A stretch of 56,147 nucleotides of DNA from Archangium violaceum Cb vi76 (GCF_000733295.1 NZ_JPMI01000036.1:1-56147); one strand, 5' to 3'; shown: positions 6,136-17,035, counted from the first letter of the stretch. Program-made: numbers and translations. The notes: generated by a model not told the origin, from the letters alone.

Positions 6136-8880
6136 TCACGCGCGTCCGAGGATCCGCTTCAACCAGCCGACCAATCCACCGGGGGCCACGTCGCGAGCGG
6201 TCGCGGCGATGGCGATGGGCAGGGCCACGGGCTGAGCCGCGGTGGGTTTCTGCACGGCGGGCATGCCGGGCAGCGACTGCCTGCGAGGCATGGGCGGCGG
6301 CTCGGGCTGACTCGGGTGGTTGGGCCCGAGCTTCGCCTTCACCTGCTCGGGGTTGTCGCGGGTGGAGAAGGCGTTCATCACCTCGATGCCGCTGGTCTGC
6401 TCGCGGGCGGTGACGGTGAGGATGCACTCGTTGTCCACGGCGAAGGTGACGGAGACCTTCACCGAGCCGCGAGGCCCACCAGGCAGCCCGGAGATCTTCA
6501 GCGTGCCCAGGTACTCGTTCTCCACGGCGCGCTCGGAGTCGCCCTGCAGGATGATGAGATCGAGCTCCTGCTGATCATCGCGGCTGGTGGAGATCTGGTA
6601 GCCCTTGTTGGCGGGCAGGGGAGCGTTGCGCTCGAGCACGGGCTTGAAGCGGCCGCCGGGCAGGCCCACGCCGATGGCCATGGGCAGCACGTCGATGAGC
6701 TGCACGCCGTCGTTCTGGGCCAGGCTGTGGGCGAGCAGGGCGGCGCCGAGCGCCACGGCCTCGTCCGGGTGCACGTTCTTGGTGGGCACCTTGCCGAAGA
6801 ACCAGTTGATCTTCTCGTGGACGAGCGGCGAGCGGCTCTGGCCGCCCACGAGGATGACCTCGTCGATGTCCTTGGGGGTGAGGCCCTTGGCGTCGAGCAC
6901 GTCGGCGCAGACCTGGAGGGTGCGGTTGACGAGCTCCTCGGTGAGCTCGACGAGCTTCTCGCGGGTGAGCTGGACGTCGAGGTCCACGGGCTTGCCGTCG
7001 ACCATGGCGAGGAAGGCCACGTGGACGCGGACCTGTGAGCGCTCGGAGAGGGAGCACTTGGCGCGCTCGGCGGCGTCCTGGATGCGCTGCATGGCCACCC
7101 GGTCCAGCTGGATGGTGAGGCCGGTCTGCTGGCGGAACTGCTCGAGCAGGTACCCGACGATGGCGGTGTCGAAGTCGATGCCACCGAGGAAGGTATCGCC
7201 GCCGGTGGAGACGACCTCGTAGAGGGTGTCCTTGAGCTCGAGGACGGAGGCATCGAAGGTACCGCCGCCGAGGTCGTAGACGAGCACGCGCTGGGTGAGC
7301 TTGCGGCCGAAGCCGTAGGCGAGCGCGGCGGCGGTGGGCTCGTTGAGGATGCGCTCCACGTGGAGCCCGGCGAGCCGTCCGGCCTCGCGCACGGCCTGGC
7401 GCTGGTTGTCGTTGTAGTAGGCGGGGACGGTGACGACGGCGCGCGAGACGGGCTGGCCGAGCTGGTTCTGGGCGACCTCCCTCACCTCGCGGAGGATGAG
7501 GGCGGAGATCTGCTGCAGGCTGTAGATGCGATCTCCGAGCCGCACCGCCGCTTCGCCGTTGTCGCCGGGGGCGATCTCATAGGCGAAGCGGTCCTTGATC
7601 TGCTGGACGATGGGGGACTCGTAGGGGCGGCCGACGAGCCGCTTGGCGCCGTAGACGGTCTGCCGGGGGTTGGTGAGCATCTGCCCCTTGGCGGGGTGGC
7701 CCACCACGAGTTTGCCGCGGGCGTTGAGGGCGAGGATGGAGGGGACGGTGTTGTGCCCTTCGCGGCTGTGGAGGACGGCCGGCTTGCTCTGGCGCACGTA
7801 GCCGGCGCAGGAGTTGGTGGTACCCAGGTCGATGCCGATGATGGGCCCGGTGCGCTTGGGCTCCTCGGTGGGGGCCTCGAAGGCAGGGGCGCTCGGGACC
7901 ATGGGCGTGGCCGACGAGGAGAGCGTCTGGGTGGGCTCACGAGGAGGCGCGGGACGGCTCGATGCCACCGGGGGCGCGGGAGTCCTGGGCGCCGCTACCT
8001 GCTGAACGGCCGGGGTCTCCCCGGAGGGGCGCGGGGGAGGCGGCGGGGAAGCCATGACCGCGGGCCGCGCAGCGGCGGGCGCTGCCTCGATGGGCTCGGC
8101 CTCATCGATATCGATGGGTTCGGCATCGATGGGCTCGGCCTCATCGATATCGATGGGCTCGGCCTCGGACTGGAGCGCAGGGGCGGGTTGCTCGACGGCG
8201 GGCGAGGACTGGGCCGTGGGCGCGGCCTCGAGCGGGAGCGCAGGCGCGGGCGGCTCGGCGGCGGGCGAGGACTGAGCCGTGGACGCGGCCTCGAGCGGGG
8301 GTGCCGGCGCGGGCGGCTCGGCGGCGGGCATGGGACTGGACTGGGGCGCGGGAGGCGGGGTGAAGGCGGCGATGGTCCCGGGCCATGGGGTGTGGGCGGG
8401 GACCAGCATCTCCTGCGCGGGGTTGGGAGCGGGCGCGGGGGCGACCGCTGGCGCATCCGTCAGCGGCGGAGGCTGCGGCGCTCCGGCGGGGACCGTGTAA
8501 TCCGCCGGTCCCACCCCTGCTGGGAGTGGGGGAAGGGAAGACTGGGCGTGCGGAAGGGGAGCGATCGCCGAGTCGAGGAACTGCCGGGTGGCGGGGTCCA
8601 CGGTGAGGAAGCGGAACCCCATGCCGGAGGCTCCCAGCCCGTTCTGCCCGGTGACGAAGTGGATGACGGCAGTGCCGTGGATGATGCGGGAACCATCGGC
8701 CAGCTTGAGATCCAGGGTGACCGTGGAACCCGGTGGCTTCACCGTCTTGGCGCGCAGGTAGATGCCGCCGCGCGTGACGTTGGCTCCGTACTTGGCGACG
8801 AATTCCTCGGGGGTCGCGAAGGGCAACTTGACGACCAACCCGATGGCTTCTCCCTGGGTCGTGCTGTGTGGCTGCGTCAC
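6136..8880 (-). CDS. Hsp70/DnaK-like chaperone with N-terminal PilZ-like domain
   Basis: 914 residues. Residues about 10-110 form a PilZ-like domain of the type widespread in myxobacteria; NVTRGGIYL corresponds to the (D/N)xSxxG part of PilZ, but I see no RxxxR, so c-di-GMP binding is doubtful. Residues about 115-340 are a Pro/Ala/Glu linker made of tandem repeats. From about 344 to 870 lies a full Hsp70: GIDLGTTNSCAG phosphate-1 loop, VPAYYNDNQRQA, NEPTAAALAYG, DLGGGTFDASVLEL, and VILVGGQSRSPLV, then the substrate domain with VLPMAIGVG. The C-terminal lid is shortened and ends in a Pro-rich tail. It is divergent from guaB across 139 bases. Related DnaK-like proteins affect motility and exopolysaccharide in Myxococcus; a similar role here is inference. 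Confidence 0.93.
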   Translation of the reverse strand: MTQPHSTTQGEAIGLVVKLPFATPEEFVAKYGANVTRGGIYLRAKTVKPPGSTVTLDLKLADGSRIIHGTAVIHFVTGQNGLGASGMGFRFLTVDPATRQFLDSAIAPLPHAQSSLPPLPAGVGPADYTVPAGAPQPPPLTDAPAVAPAPAPNPAQEMLVPAHTPWPGTIAAFTPPPAPQSSPMPAAEPPAPAPPLEAASTAQSSPAAEPPAPALPLEAAPTAQSSPAVEQPAPALQSEAEPIDIDEAEPIDAEPIDIDEAEPIEAAPAAARPAVMASPPPPPRPSGETPAVQQVAAPRTPAPPVASSRPAPPREPTQTLSSSATPMVPSAPAFEAPTEEPKRTGPIIGIDLGTTNSCAGYVRQSKPAVLHSREGHNTVPSILALNARGKLVVGHPAKGQMLTNPRQTVYGAKRLVGRPYESPIVQQIKDRFAYEIAPGDNGEAAVRLGDRIYSLQQISALILREVREVAQNQLGQPVSRAVVTVPAYYNDNQRQAVREAGRLAGLHVERILNEPTAAALAYGFGRKLTQRVLVYDLGGGTFDASVLELKDTLYEVVSTGGDTFLGGIDFDTAIVGYLLEQFRQQTGLTIQLDRVAMQRIQDAAERAKCSLSERSQVRVHVAFLAMVDGKPVDLDVQLTREKLVELTEELVNRTLQVCADVLDAKGLTPKDIDEVILVGGQSRSPLVHEKINWFFGKVPTKNVHPDEAVALGAALLAHSLAQNDGVQLIDVLPMAIGVGLPGGRFKPVLERNAPLPANKGYQISTSRDDQQELDLIILQGDSERAVENEYLGTLKISGLPGGPRGSVKVSVTFAVDNECILTVTAREQTSGIEVMNAFSTRDNPEQVKAKLGPNHPSQPEPPPMPRRQSLPGMPAVQKPTAAQPVALPIAIAATARDVAPGGLVGWLKRILGRA
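8089..8330 (-). repeat. In-frame tandem repeats coding the linker of the PilZ-like/Hsp70 protein
   Basis: Two repeat types. At about 8161-8330 a unit near 63 bases occurs about three times, each coding AQSSPAAEPPAPALPLEAAP or a close variant. At about 8089-8165 a shorter unit rich in ATCGAT codes EPIDIDEAEPID-type repeats. Units keep the reading frame, so copy number can change without breaking the protein. Confidence 0.75.
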
Positions 8881-8929
8881 GAGGTAATCCTAACACCAAT
8901 CGCCTGCACGCCAGGGAGACGGCCGGTGA

Positions 8930-10477
<1,548 letters not shown>

Positions 10478-10512
10478 GGCGCCCGGGCCGGCCGGAGGGC
10501 CGTGAGCGCCGG

Positions 10513-11127
10513 CTACTTGCCGCGCTTGCGGCCGGTGTTGGAACCGCCGGTGGGCTCCTCAGCCGCGGCCGGGGCCACCTTCTTCTCCGCGTTGAGTACC
10601 TTGCCCAGGAGCTGCTCCTTGTCATCCGGGTTGAGCGTCTCGATGGCCTGGCGCAGGGTGGTGAAGTCCAGCCGGGCCACGGTGACGGTGTTGCCGCCCT
10701 TGACCTCCTGCACGGTGGGCAGGTCCACCAGCTCGCGCACGTAGGTCTCGAACTCCACCTTCACGTCCGCGGTCTGCTGGATGCAGTTCTCGCGGGCGGC
10801 GACCAGCTTCTGGCTGCCCTCGGTGTAGTTGAGGTCCGGGTTGCGGTTCATCGCCTCCTCGAAGGTGGCGTTGCGCTTCATCAACGAGGTGTAGAGGTCG
10901 ATGTAGCTCATCACCCGGTCGGCCTCCGGCCGGTTGACGTTGCGGGCCTGGGTGAGGGCGTCGCCGGTGTCGTCGCAGTGCACCTTGGCCAGTGCTTCGG
11001 CGTCCGGGGTGTCTCCGGCCGAGGAACGGCTCGGCGATTCGCGCTCCAGACGCTCTTCCGAGGAGATCTCCTTCAAGCAACCGGTGGCGGACAGCAGCAG
11101 GACGGTTGCAACGGCGGGCAGGCGCAT
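10513..11127 (-). CDS. Predicted lipoprotein of unknown function
   Basis: 204 residues using ATG 11127, chosen because it gives a clean type II signal: [17 protein letters not shown] with the lipobox SATG-C. The frame is open 26 codons further upstream without a plausible signal. The mature part is hydrophilic and mainly helical. It has two cysteines (VHCDDTG and ENCIQQT) that could pair, and a basic Pro-free end rich in Thr, Gly, Arg and Lys ([12 protein letters not shown]). Residue +2 after the cysteine is Leu, compatible with outer-membrane sorting. Family not recognised. It is convergent with guaB and divergent from guaA. Confidence 0.8.
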   Translation of the reverse strand: MRLPAVATVLLLSATGCLKEISSEERLERESPSRSSAGDTPDAEALAKVHCDDTGDALTQARNVNRPEADRVMSYIDLYTSLMKRNATFEEAMNRNPDLNYTEGSQKLVAARENCIQQTADVKVEFETYVRELVDLPTVQEVKGGNTVTVARLDFTTLRQAIETLNPDDKEQLLGKVLNAEKKVAPAAAEEPTGGSNTGRKRGK

Positions 11128-11162
11128 CCAGGACCTCTTCGAGTTCGAGCGGGACTTAATGG

Positions 11163-11190
11163 TTGATTTCCGAAAGTTTGTAGCGATAAG
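11163..11190 (+). promoter_or_regulatory. Possible promoter for guaA
   Basis: TTGATT (11163-11168), 16-base spacer, GATAAG (11185-11190), 38 bases before the guaA start. The surrounding 60 bases are A/T-richer than the flanks. Function inferred from consensus and position. Confidence 0.35.
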
Positions 11191-11228
11191 GCCCGCATCC
11201 GTCAACGCGCGCCCCTCATGGAGAGTGT

Positions 11229-12782
11229 GTGGATATTCACGCTGAGAAGATCCTGATCCTCGATTTCGGGAGCCAGTACACGCAGCTCATCGCCCGCCGG
11301 GTGCGAGAGCTCGGCGTGTACTGTGAGATCCACCGTCCGGATCTCGCCGCGGAGGACATCCGCCGGTTCGCTCCACGCGGCATCATCCTCTCCGGAGGGC
11401 CGGCCTCGGTGGAGGCGGAGGGTTCGCCGCGGTGCGACCCCTACGTCTTCAGCTCGGGGCTGCCGGTGCTGGGCATCTGCTACGGCCTGCAGCTGATCTC
11501 CAAGCTGCTGGGAGGCCGGGTGGATCGCTCCGCGCACCGCGAGTACGGCTCGGCCGAGGTGGAGGTGCTGGCGGCGCGCGGGCCGCTGGCGGGCTTCAAG
11601 CTGGGCGAGCGGGTGAAGGTGTTGATGAGCCACGGGGACCGGGTGGACATGCTGCCGCCGGACTTCGAGGCCATTGGCCGCAGCGGCAACTCGCCGTACG
11701 CGGCGGCGGCGCACAAGAGCAAGCCCATCTACGGCCTGCAGTTCCACCCCGAGGTGGTGCACACGCCGATGGGCAAGGAGATGCTGCGCGCCTTCCTGTT
11801 CACCGACTGCAAGGTGAGCGGGAGCTGGACGATGAAGGGCTTCATCCAGGAGGCCGAGGACGCCATCCGCCGCCAGGTGGGCGAGCACGGCCGGGTCATC
11901 TGCGGGCTGTCGGGAGGCGTGGACAGCTCGGTGGCTGCGCTGCTGTTGCACCGGGCGCTGGGGGCGCGGCTGCAGTGCATCTTCGTGGACAACGGCCTGT
12001 TGCGGCAGGGCGAGCGTGAGCAGGTGGAGGCGCTCTTCGTGGATCGCTTCCACGTGCCGCTGAAGACGGTGGACGCGCAGGCGCGGTTCCTGTCGGAGCT
12101 GGCCGGGGTGACGGATCCGGAGAAGAAGCGGAAGATCATCGGCCGCGAGTTCATCACGGTGTTCGAGGAGGCCGCGCGGGACGTGCAGGGCGCCGGGTTC
12201 CTGGCGCAGGGCACGCTGTACCCGGACGTGATCGAGTCCGTGTCGTACAAGGGCCCGTCCGTGACCATCAAGAGCCACCACAACGTGGGCGGGCTGCCGG
12301 AGAAGATGAACCTCAAGCTGGTGGAGCCATTGCGCGAGCTCTTCAAGGACGAGGTCCGCGCGCTGGGCCGCGAGCTGGGGTTGCCGGACGAGATGGTGTC
12401 GAGGCAGCCGTTCCCGGGGCCGGGCCTGGCCATCCGGGTGCTGGGGGAGATCACCGAGGCGCGGTTGGAGCTGGTGCGCCGCGCGGATGCCATCGTCCAG
12501 CAGGAGATCCGGGACGCGGGGCTGTACAAGGAGCTGTGGCAGGCGTTCGCGGTGTTGCTGCCGGTGCAGAGCGTGGGCGTGATGGGCGACGAGCGCACCT
12601 ATGAGTCCACCTGTGTGCTGCGCGCGGTGACGAGCGTGGACGGCATGACGGCGGACTGGGCGCGGCTGCCGTACGACGTGCTCGAGCGCATCTCCACGCG
12701 CATCACCAACGAGGTGCGTGGCATCAACCGCGTCGTCTACGACGTCTCCTCCAAGCCGCCCGCCACCATCGAGTGGGAGTAG
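11229..12782 (+). CDS. guaA: GMP synthase (glutamine-hydrolysing)
   Basis: 517 residues, the usual length. GuaA aminates XMP to GMP using glutamine and ATP. The N-terminal class I glutamine amidotransferase has the nucleophile C84 in GICYGLQ and the H173/E175 pair in QFHPEVVHT. The ATP-pyrophosphatase domain starts at the P-loop [11 protein letters not shown] (about residues 226-236). The dimerisation domain has [16 protein letters not shown] and ends with the family signature PPATIEWE. The start is GTG 11229 (reading [16 protein letters not shown]); no in-frame ATG fits. A strong hairpin lies 24 bases after the stop. Confidence 0.98.
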   Translation: MDIHAEKILILDFGSQYTQLIARRVRELGVYCEIHRPDLAAEDIRRFAPRGIILSGGPASVEAEGSPRCDPYVFSSGLPVLGICYGLQLISKLLGGRVDRSAHREYGSAEVEVLAARGPLAGFKLGERVKVLMSHGDRVDMLPPDFEAIGRSGNSPYAAAAHKSKPIYGLQFHPEVVHTPMGKEMLRAFLFTDCKVSGSWTMKGFIQEAEDAIRRQVGEHGRVICGLSGGVDSSVAALLLHRALGARLQCIFVDNGLLRQGEREQVEALFVDRFHVPLKTVDAQARFLSELAGVTDPEKKRKIIGREFITVFEEAARDVQGAGFLAQGTLYPDVIESVSYKGPSVTIKSHHNVGGLPEKMNLKLVEPLRELFKDEVRALGRELGLPDEMVSRQPFPGPGLAIRVLGEITEARLELVRRADAIVQQEIRDAGLYKELWQAFAVLLPVQSVGVMGDERTYESTCVLRAVTSVDGMTADWARLPYDVLERISTRITNEVRGINRVVYDVSSKPPATIEWE

Positions 12783-12806
12783 CCGCGGGGGCAGGGTGAG
12801 AAACAA

Positions 12807-12846
12807 CGAAGGGGCTGCCCGGATTCTCAATCGGGCAGCCCCTTCG
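12807..12846. terminator. Bidirectional intrinsic terminator between guaA and the S46 peptidase gene
   Basis: Perfect 15-bp stem (CGAAGGGGCTGCCCG with its complement CGGGCAGCCCCTTCG) around a short loop. It is followed by TCTTTTC on the + strand and, read on the other strand, by TTGTTTCTC. It lies between two convergent stops, so it can serve both genes. Confidence 0.9.
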
Positions 12847-12882
12847 TCTTTTCAGCGGGATGTCAGGGGACGGCGGGCCGGA

Positions 12883-14967
12883 CTACAGGTTGGGCCTGGC
12901 CTTCAGGGTGGGCGTGGAGCCCGGGCGCAGCTCCTCGAGGACGCGGTCGGCCTTGTAGACCTTCTTGAGCGCCTCGATGAGGGCCTCGCTGTGGACGGAG
13001 ACGGCGCGGTTGACGCTCTCGTCGAAGCCGTAGTCTCCGCCGAGCGACTGGATGTTGCCGTCGAACACCAGGCCGACGATCTCGGCGTCCTTGTTGATGA
13101 CGGGCGAGCCCGAGTTGCCGCCGATGATGTCGTTGGTGGTGACGAAGTTCATCGGGGTGGAGGCCGTCAGATCCTTCTGCGCGGCGAGCCAGCTCCTGGG
13201 CAGGGCGAACGGCTCCTCACCGGTGTGGCGGTCGAAGGTGTTGCCCATGGCGGTGATGGGAGCCACCTGCTTGCCGTCCTCGGTGTAGCCCTTCACGGAG
13301 CCGAAGGACAGGCGCAGCGTGCCCGTGGCGTCCGGGTAGATGCCGGTGCCGTAGACCTCGAACTTCGCCTGGGCCACCAGCTCGCTGTTCTTGCGGATGA
13401 CGGCGTCCACCTGCTCCTCGTACGTCTTGCGGATGGCGCGGCCGTCCGGGTCCACCAGGGCCGCCAGCTGGATCATCGGATCCTTGGAGGCCTCGATGGC
13501 CTGCTTGCCGCCCTTGTAGAGCTGATCGCGCAGCTTGAGGTCGGCCAGCTTCGTGCCCTTGATGAGGCGGGTGGCCAGCGACGCGGGGGACTCCTTGCCG
13601 AGCACCTTCTTGACGAACGGGTGATCCGGGCTGAGCTCCTCGCGGATCTTCGTGAGGGCGAACGTCAGCTGGGCGATCTCCAGCTCGGGGTAGATGGGCG
13701 CCTTGCTCATCAGCTGGTTCTCGAGCGAGCGCAGGTTGGCCTCGTTGAAGCCGCGCAGCCGCTCGGTGTCCGGCCTGGTGCGCTCCTCGGCGGCGCGCAC
13801 CAGGGTGCGGGCCACGTAGAAGAGCTGCGAGTTGAAGCCGTTCTCGACGTTCTCGTAGTCCTTGCGGATGTTGCGGAAGGTGTCCTGGGCGCGGGCGATC
13901 TCATCCCAGGCGTTGCCGTACCTGGCCTTCATCTTCGGGTCCGCGTTGACCTTGGCGCGCAGCTCCTGCTCGGCGGCGACCTTCTGGGCGAAGAAGGCCT
14001 TGTCGACCAGCTGCTCGTGCTTGCCCTTGGTGGACTTGAGGGCGTTCTCCACGCCGAAGAGCATGTTGTTGGAGATGCGCTTCTGCTCGGCGCCGCGGTT
14101 CTGGAACTCGGTGACCATGCCGCGGACCTCCGAGAGCTTGAAGATCTGCTTGGGCAGGCCGGTGTCGCGCAGGTACTCGAGCTGCGCCACCGTCAGGCCG
14201 CGCGAGGTCCTTCCGGGGTGGCCGGAGATGAAGGTGAGATCGCCTTCCTTGACGCCTTTCTCGGACCACTTGAAGTAGTTGGGGGTCTTCGCGGGCTTGC
14301 CGTCCTTGGTGTAGGCGCGCACGAAGGTGACGTCCAGGTCGTACCGGGGGAACTCGAAGTTGTCCGGGTCGCCGCCGAAGAAGGCGATGGCGTGCTCGGG
14401 GGCGAACACGAGCCGCACGTCCTGGTAGCGCTGGTAGCGGTAGAGGTTGTACTTGCCGCCCTGGTAGAGCGTCACCACGTCACAGCGCACGTCCGAGGCG
14501 CCGGCGGTGCAGGCCTTCTCCAGCTTGGACATCTCGGCCTTGAGGGTGTCGGCGTACGCCTTGCCGGTGAGGCCCTGGGTGGCGGTGTTGAGCTTGTCGG
14601 TGACGTCGGTGATTTCCACGAGCTGGCTGAGCTCGAGGGCCGGGCACTGGATCTCCTCGGCCTGGGTCTTGGCGTAGAAGCCGTTGGCGATGAAGTCCTT
14701 CTTGGCGGTGGAGAGCTGCTGGATGCAGCCGCGGGCGCAGTGGTGATTGGTCATCACCAGGCCTTCCGGGGAGACGAAGCTGGACGAGCAGCCGCCGCCG
14801 AACTTGGCCGAGGCCAGACGGACCTTGTTGAGCCAGTCCTGGGAGGGCTCGAATCCGTACTTCTCCTTGACCTTGGCGGAGGGGAAGTTGTTGTAGGTCC
14901 ACATGCCCTCATCGGCGAGCGCGGGGGCGGCGCCGAGGAGGGAGGCCACGATGAGAAGACGCTTCAT
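12883..14967 (-). CDS. S46 family dipeptidyl-peptidase (DPP7/DPP11-like)
   Basis: 694 residues with a Sec signal MKRLLIVASLLGAAPALADE. S46 exopeptidases are periplasmic serine peptidases that release dipeptides from peptide N-termini. The family opening EGMWTYNNFP follows the signal. The triad is visible as His in MTNHHCARGC (residues 75-77), Asp in FPRYDLDVTF and Ser619 in IIGGNSGSPVIN. FISGHPGRTSRG and LSFGSVKGY are also typical. The specificity residue near the C-terminus cannot be assigned by eye, so DPP7 versus DPP11 is left open. Myxobacteria are predators, so a peptide-scavenging role is likely. It is transcribed away from the candidate dif site and converges with guaA. Confidence 0.95.
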   Translation of the reverse strand: MKRLLIVASLLGAAPALADEGMWTYNNFPSAKVKEKYGFEPSQDWLNKVRLASAKFGGGCSSSFVSPEGLVMTNHHCARGCIQQLSTAKKDFIANGFYAKTQAEEIQCPALELSQLVEITDVTDKLNTATQGLTGKAYADTLKAEMSKLEKACTAGASDVRCDVVTLYQGGKYNLYRYQRYQDVRLVFAPEHAIAFFGGDPDNFEFPRYDLDVTFVRAYTKDGKPAKTPNYFKWSEKGVKEGDLTFISGHPGRTSRGLTVAQLEYLRDTGLPKQIFKLSEVRGMVTEFQNRGAEQKRISNNMLFGVENALKSTKGKHEQLVDKAFFAQKVAAEQELRAKVNADPKMKARYGNAWDEIARAQDTFRNIRKDYENVENGFNSQLFYVARTLVRAAEERTRPDTERLRGFNEANLRSLENQLMSKAPIYPELEIAQLTFALTKIREELSPDHPFVKKVLGKESPASLATRLIKGTKLADLKLRDQLYKGGKQAIEASKDPMIQLAALVDPDGRAIRKTYEEQVDAVIRKNSELVAQAKFEVYGTGIYPDATGTLRLSFGSVKGYTEDGKQVAPITAMGNTFDRHTGEEPFALPRSWLAAQKDLTASTPMNFVTTNDIIGGNSGSPVINKDAEIVGLVFDGNIQSLGGDYGFDESVNRAVSVHSEALIEALKKVYKADRVLEELRPGSTPTLKARPNL

Positions 14968-15219
14968 GGAGTTGAAGTTCCTTTCCGGGAGCCGGAAGAG
15001 ATGCGGCGGGGTTGTCCTGGGAACAGCCGGTCCCGGTCAAGCGGGGAGAAATTCCCGGCCCCTGAACTCATGAGTGGGGCTTTGATTTCCGAAGAGCAGG
15101 CGAGCGTGGCGATTGACGCGACCCGTCGCGATCCGACCTGGGGATTGGGGGATGGGGAGACACATGCCAGTACGGCCGCCGGACCTGGATTGGGAACCCC
15201 TTGGACGGCCCGTGGGCTG

Positions 15220-15247
15220 AGTTTACATAACGCACATTATCAGACCC
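15220..15247. other. Candidate XerC/XerD dif site (chromosome dimer resolution)
   Basis: Read on the - strand: an 11-base XerC-type half GGGTCTGATAA, a 6-base centre TGTGCG and an 11-base XerD-type half TTATGTAAACT. The XerD half equals that of the Bacillus subtilis dif as I recall it and differs from the E. coli half (TTATGTTAAAT) at two bases; the XerC half is poorer. The 28-bp 11-6-11 layout is the standard one. It lies in the 396-base gap between divergent genes, which otherwise holds no gene and must also contain both promoters. Gene direction converges on this area from both sides. A promoter element with chance resemblance is the main alternative. Confidence 0.5.
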
Positions 15248-15363
15248 CATGTCAGAGGGAAACGGGGTGGAAACCGGCTGCCCCCGGGCCTGTTCCCCAG
15301 CCTTCGGAGCCTGGCTTTCGCGCTTCTCGGTCCGGTCGTTGGGACATAGGGTCTGCGCGCCCT

Positions 15364-15921
15364 ATGCGACTCCTCCGTTTGAGCTTCGCCGTATGTGCGG
15401 CTGCCGCGCTCGCCGTGGCCGGATGTCCCAAGCCCTCCGCCCCTACCGATGACGCGGGCGTTCCCGCCGCCGGAGCCGCCGAACCGGCCGCTGAAGCCGA
15501 CGCGGGTCCGGGCCTCGCGTCGTTCTCGCTCCAGTACACGCTCCCGGATGCCGGCCTGGAGGCCATTCCCCTCGTGGGCGAAGAAGAAGGCCGCCCGCTC
15601 ATCGATCCCACGTCGACGCTCGAGCTGCGCAGCACCCTGGCGCTCCGCAACCACCGCGTCCGCCTGTTCGACGAGGCCGATCGCGCCATGGTCTCGGACG
15701 ACTCCGCCGAGGAATCCCCTGACGGGCTGCTGTACCGGATCTCCCTGCCCACGCCCCTCAAGAGCGGCCACAAATACACCCTGGTCATCGACGCGCAGAC
15801 CGGCACGTCGATGACGGATTCCCAGGGCCGCGAGGTTCCCGACATGCGGATTCCCTTCCAGGTCTCCGGTGAAAAGGAAAAACCGCAGCCACCGCCCACG
15901 AAGAAACGGCGCCGGCGCTGA
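15364..15921 (+). CDS. Predicted lipoprotein with Ig-like fold domain
   Basis: 185 residues from ATG 15364; the much longer frame open upstream (from 12718) is the antisense of the S46 gene and not coding. The signal is MRLLRLSFAVCAAAALAVAGC with lipobox AVAG-C. An Ala/Pro/Asp-rich spacer (residues 22-50) follows. The rest alternates strands in a pattern like bacterial Ig-like (Big/SbsA-type) domains, with TLELRSTLALRNHRVRLFDE and HKYTLVIDAQTGTSMTDSQGREV. It ends in a basic RRRR tail. No enzyme motif. The gene converges with the kinase gene, only one base apart. Confidence 0.8.
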   Translation: MRLLRLSFAVCAAAALAVAGCPKPSAPTDDAGVPAAGAAEPAAEADAGPGLASFSLQYTLPDAGLEAIPLVGEEEGRPLIDPTSTLELRSTLALRNHRVRLFDEADRAMVSDDSAEESPDGLLYRISLPTPLKSGHKYTLVIDAQTGTSMTDSQGREVPDMRIPFQVSGEKEKPQPPPTKKRRRR

Positions 15922-15922
15922 C

Positions 15923-17035
15923 TCAGTGCTCACCACGCCGAGGCGCCGCGTCCGGGAACACATCCGGCTCCAGGACGTCCGCGGACTCGCGCAGCAACTC
16001 CGCCTCCTTCACGGCCACGAGCGCCTCCCGGGCCGCCTCCGGGCGCCCGTACGAGCGCCCCTGGACCACGAGGAACTCCCGGAGCGCATCCCGCAGCTCC
16101 AGGCCGGACTGGTAGCGCTCGGCCGGCTCGCGCCGCAGCGCCCGGTGCACCACGGCCCGCAGGGACGCTGAAATCCTTTGGGTGGCCCTCTCCACGTCTT
16201 CCGGTCCGAACCGCTGGATGCGCGCCGCCATCTGCGCGATGGGCACCCAGCTGGGCTCCTCGCAGTGCGCCTCGGTCAGCGCGACCGGCCCGGACGCCTG
16301 GGCCGCCTGCTCCACGTCTTCCAGGTCGAACAGGTGCTTGCCCGTGAGCAGCTCCAGCATCACCAACCCCAGCGAGAACAGATCCGAGCGGTGGTCCACC
16401 TTCTCCAGCCGCATGCGCTCGGGAGACGCATACGCGATGTCCCCGCGCAGCACGTTGGCCGTGGTGGCCTCGCGCCCGGGCAGCAACGAGTACGCCACGC
16501 CGAAATCCACCAGCTTCACCTCGCCGCTGCTGCCCACCCGGATGTTCTCCGGGCTGACGTCCCGGTGGACGATTCCCAGGGGCCGGCCGTGCTCGTCCGT
16601 CCGCGTGTGGGCATGGTGGAGCGCGTCCGCGACCTCGGAGATCACGTGGCACACGAAGGCCTCGGACATGGGCCGCTGACGCATGGCCGTGACGCTCAAG
16701 ACCGTCTCCAGGGAGCGGCCCTCCACGTACTCCATCACCACGTACGGCAGGCCCCCATGCAGCACCAGCTGGTACACCTTGGCGATGCCCGGGTGGTCCA
16801 GCCGGTATGCCAGCTGGACCTCTTCCTTCAACCGCTGCTTCTGCGTCTCACTGAGCGGCCGCGACAGCCGCTTGATGATCACGGAGCCCGCGGGCCCCTT
16901 CGCGTAGCGGCGCTGGGCGAGCAGCAGCTCGCCATTGCTGCGCCGTCCCAGCCTGCGGACGAGCTCGTAACGGGTCCCATCCACGGAGAAAAGCAACCGG
17001 GGGTGGTTCGAGGACTCGGGCCTGTCGATGGACAC
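15923..17035 (-). CDS. Eukaryotic-type serine/threonine protein kinase
   Basis: About 370 residues from GTG 17035, chosen for an AAGGAG ribosome site eight bases upstream; the frame stays open to 17140. A Hanks-type kinase domain is complete: YELVRRLGRRSNGELLLAQ glycine-loop region (only partly Gly-rich), catalytic Lys in SVIIKRLS, ME-Y hinge, HRDVSPENIRV catalytic loop, DFGVAYS, ASPERM as the APE element, DLFSLGLVMLELLTG, and the closing Arg in LRREPAERYQSG. The C-terminal about 70 residues are acidic and helical. No transmembrane or sensor segment is seen, so it is a soluble kinase. Such kinases are abundant in myxobacteria and act in development and cell-surface control; the substrate is unknown. 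Confidence 0.93.
   Translation of the reverse strand: MSIDRPESSNHPRLLFSVDGTRYELVRRLGRRSNGELLLAQRRYAKGPAGSVIIKRLSRPLSETQKQRLKEEVQLAYRLDHPGIAKVYQLVLHGGLPYVVMEYVEGRSLETVLSVTAMRQRPMSEAFVCHVISEVADALHHAHTRTDEHGRPLGIVHRDVSPENIRVGSSGEVKLVDFGVAYSLLPGREATTANVLRGDIAYASPERMRLEKVDHRSDLFSLGLVMLELLTGKHLFDLEDVEQAAQASGPVALTEAHCEEPSWVPIAQMAARIQRFGPEDVERATQRISASLRAVVHRALRREPAERYQSGLELRDALREFLVVQGRSYGRPEAAREALVAVKEAELLRESADVLEPDVFPDAAPRRGEH

Noticed and set aside
8089-8330. Regular repeats considered as a CRISPR array or minisatellite
   Set aside because: Units are contiguous without spacers, keep the reading frame and code the protein linker; reported as coding repeats.
12718-15363. Very long + strand frame (over 1000 codons when joined to the lipoprotein at 15364)
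   Set aside because: It is the antisense of the S46 peptidase, kept free of stops by GC-rich codon bias. Only the part from ATG 15364, with signal peptide and lipobox, is protein-like.
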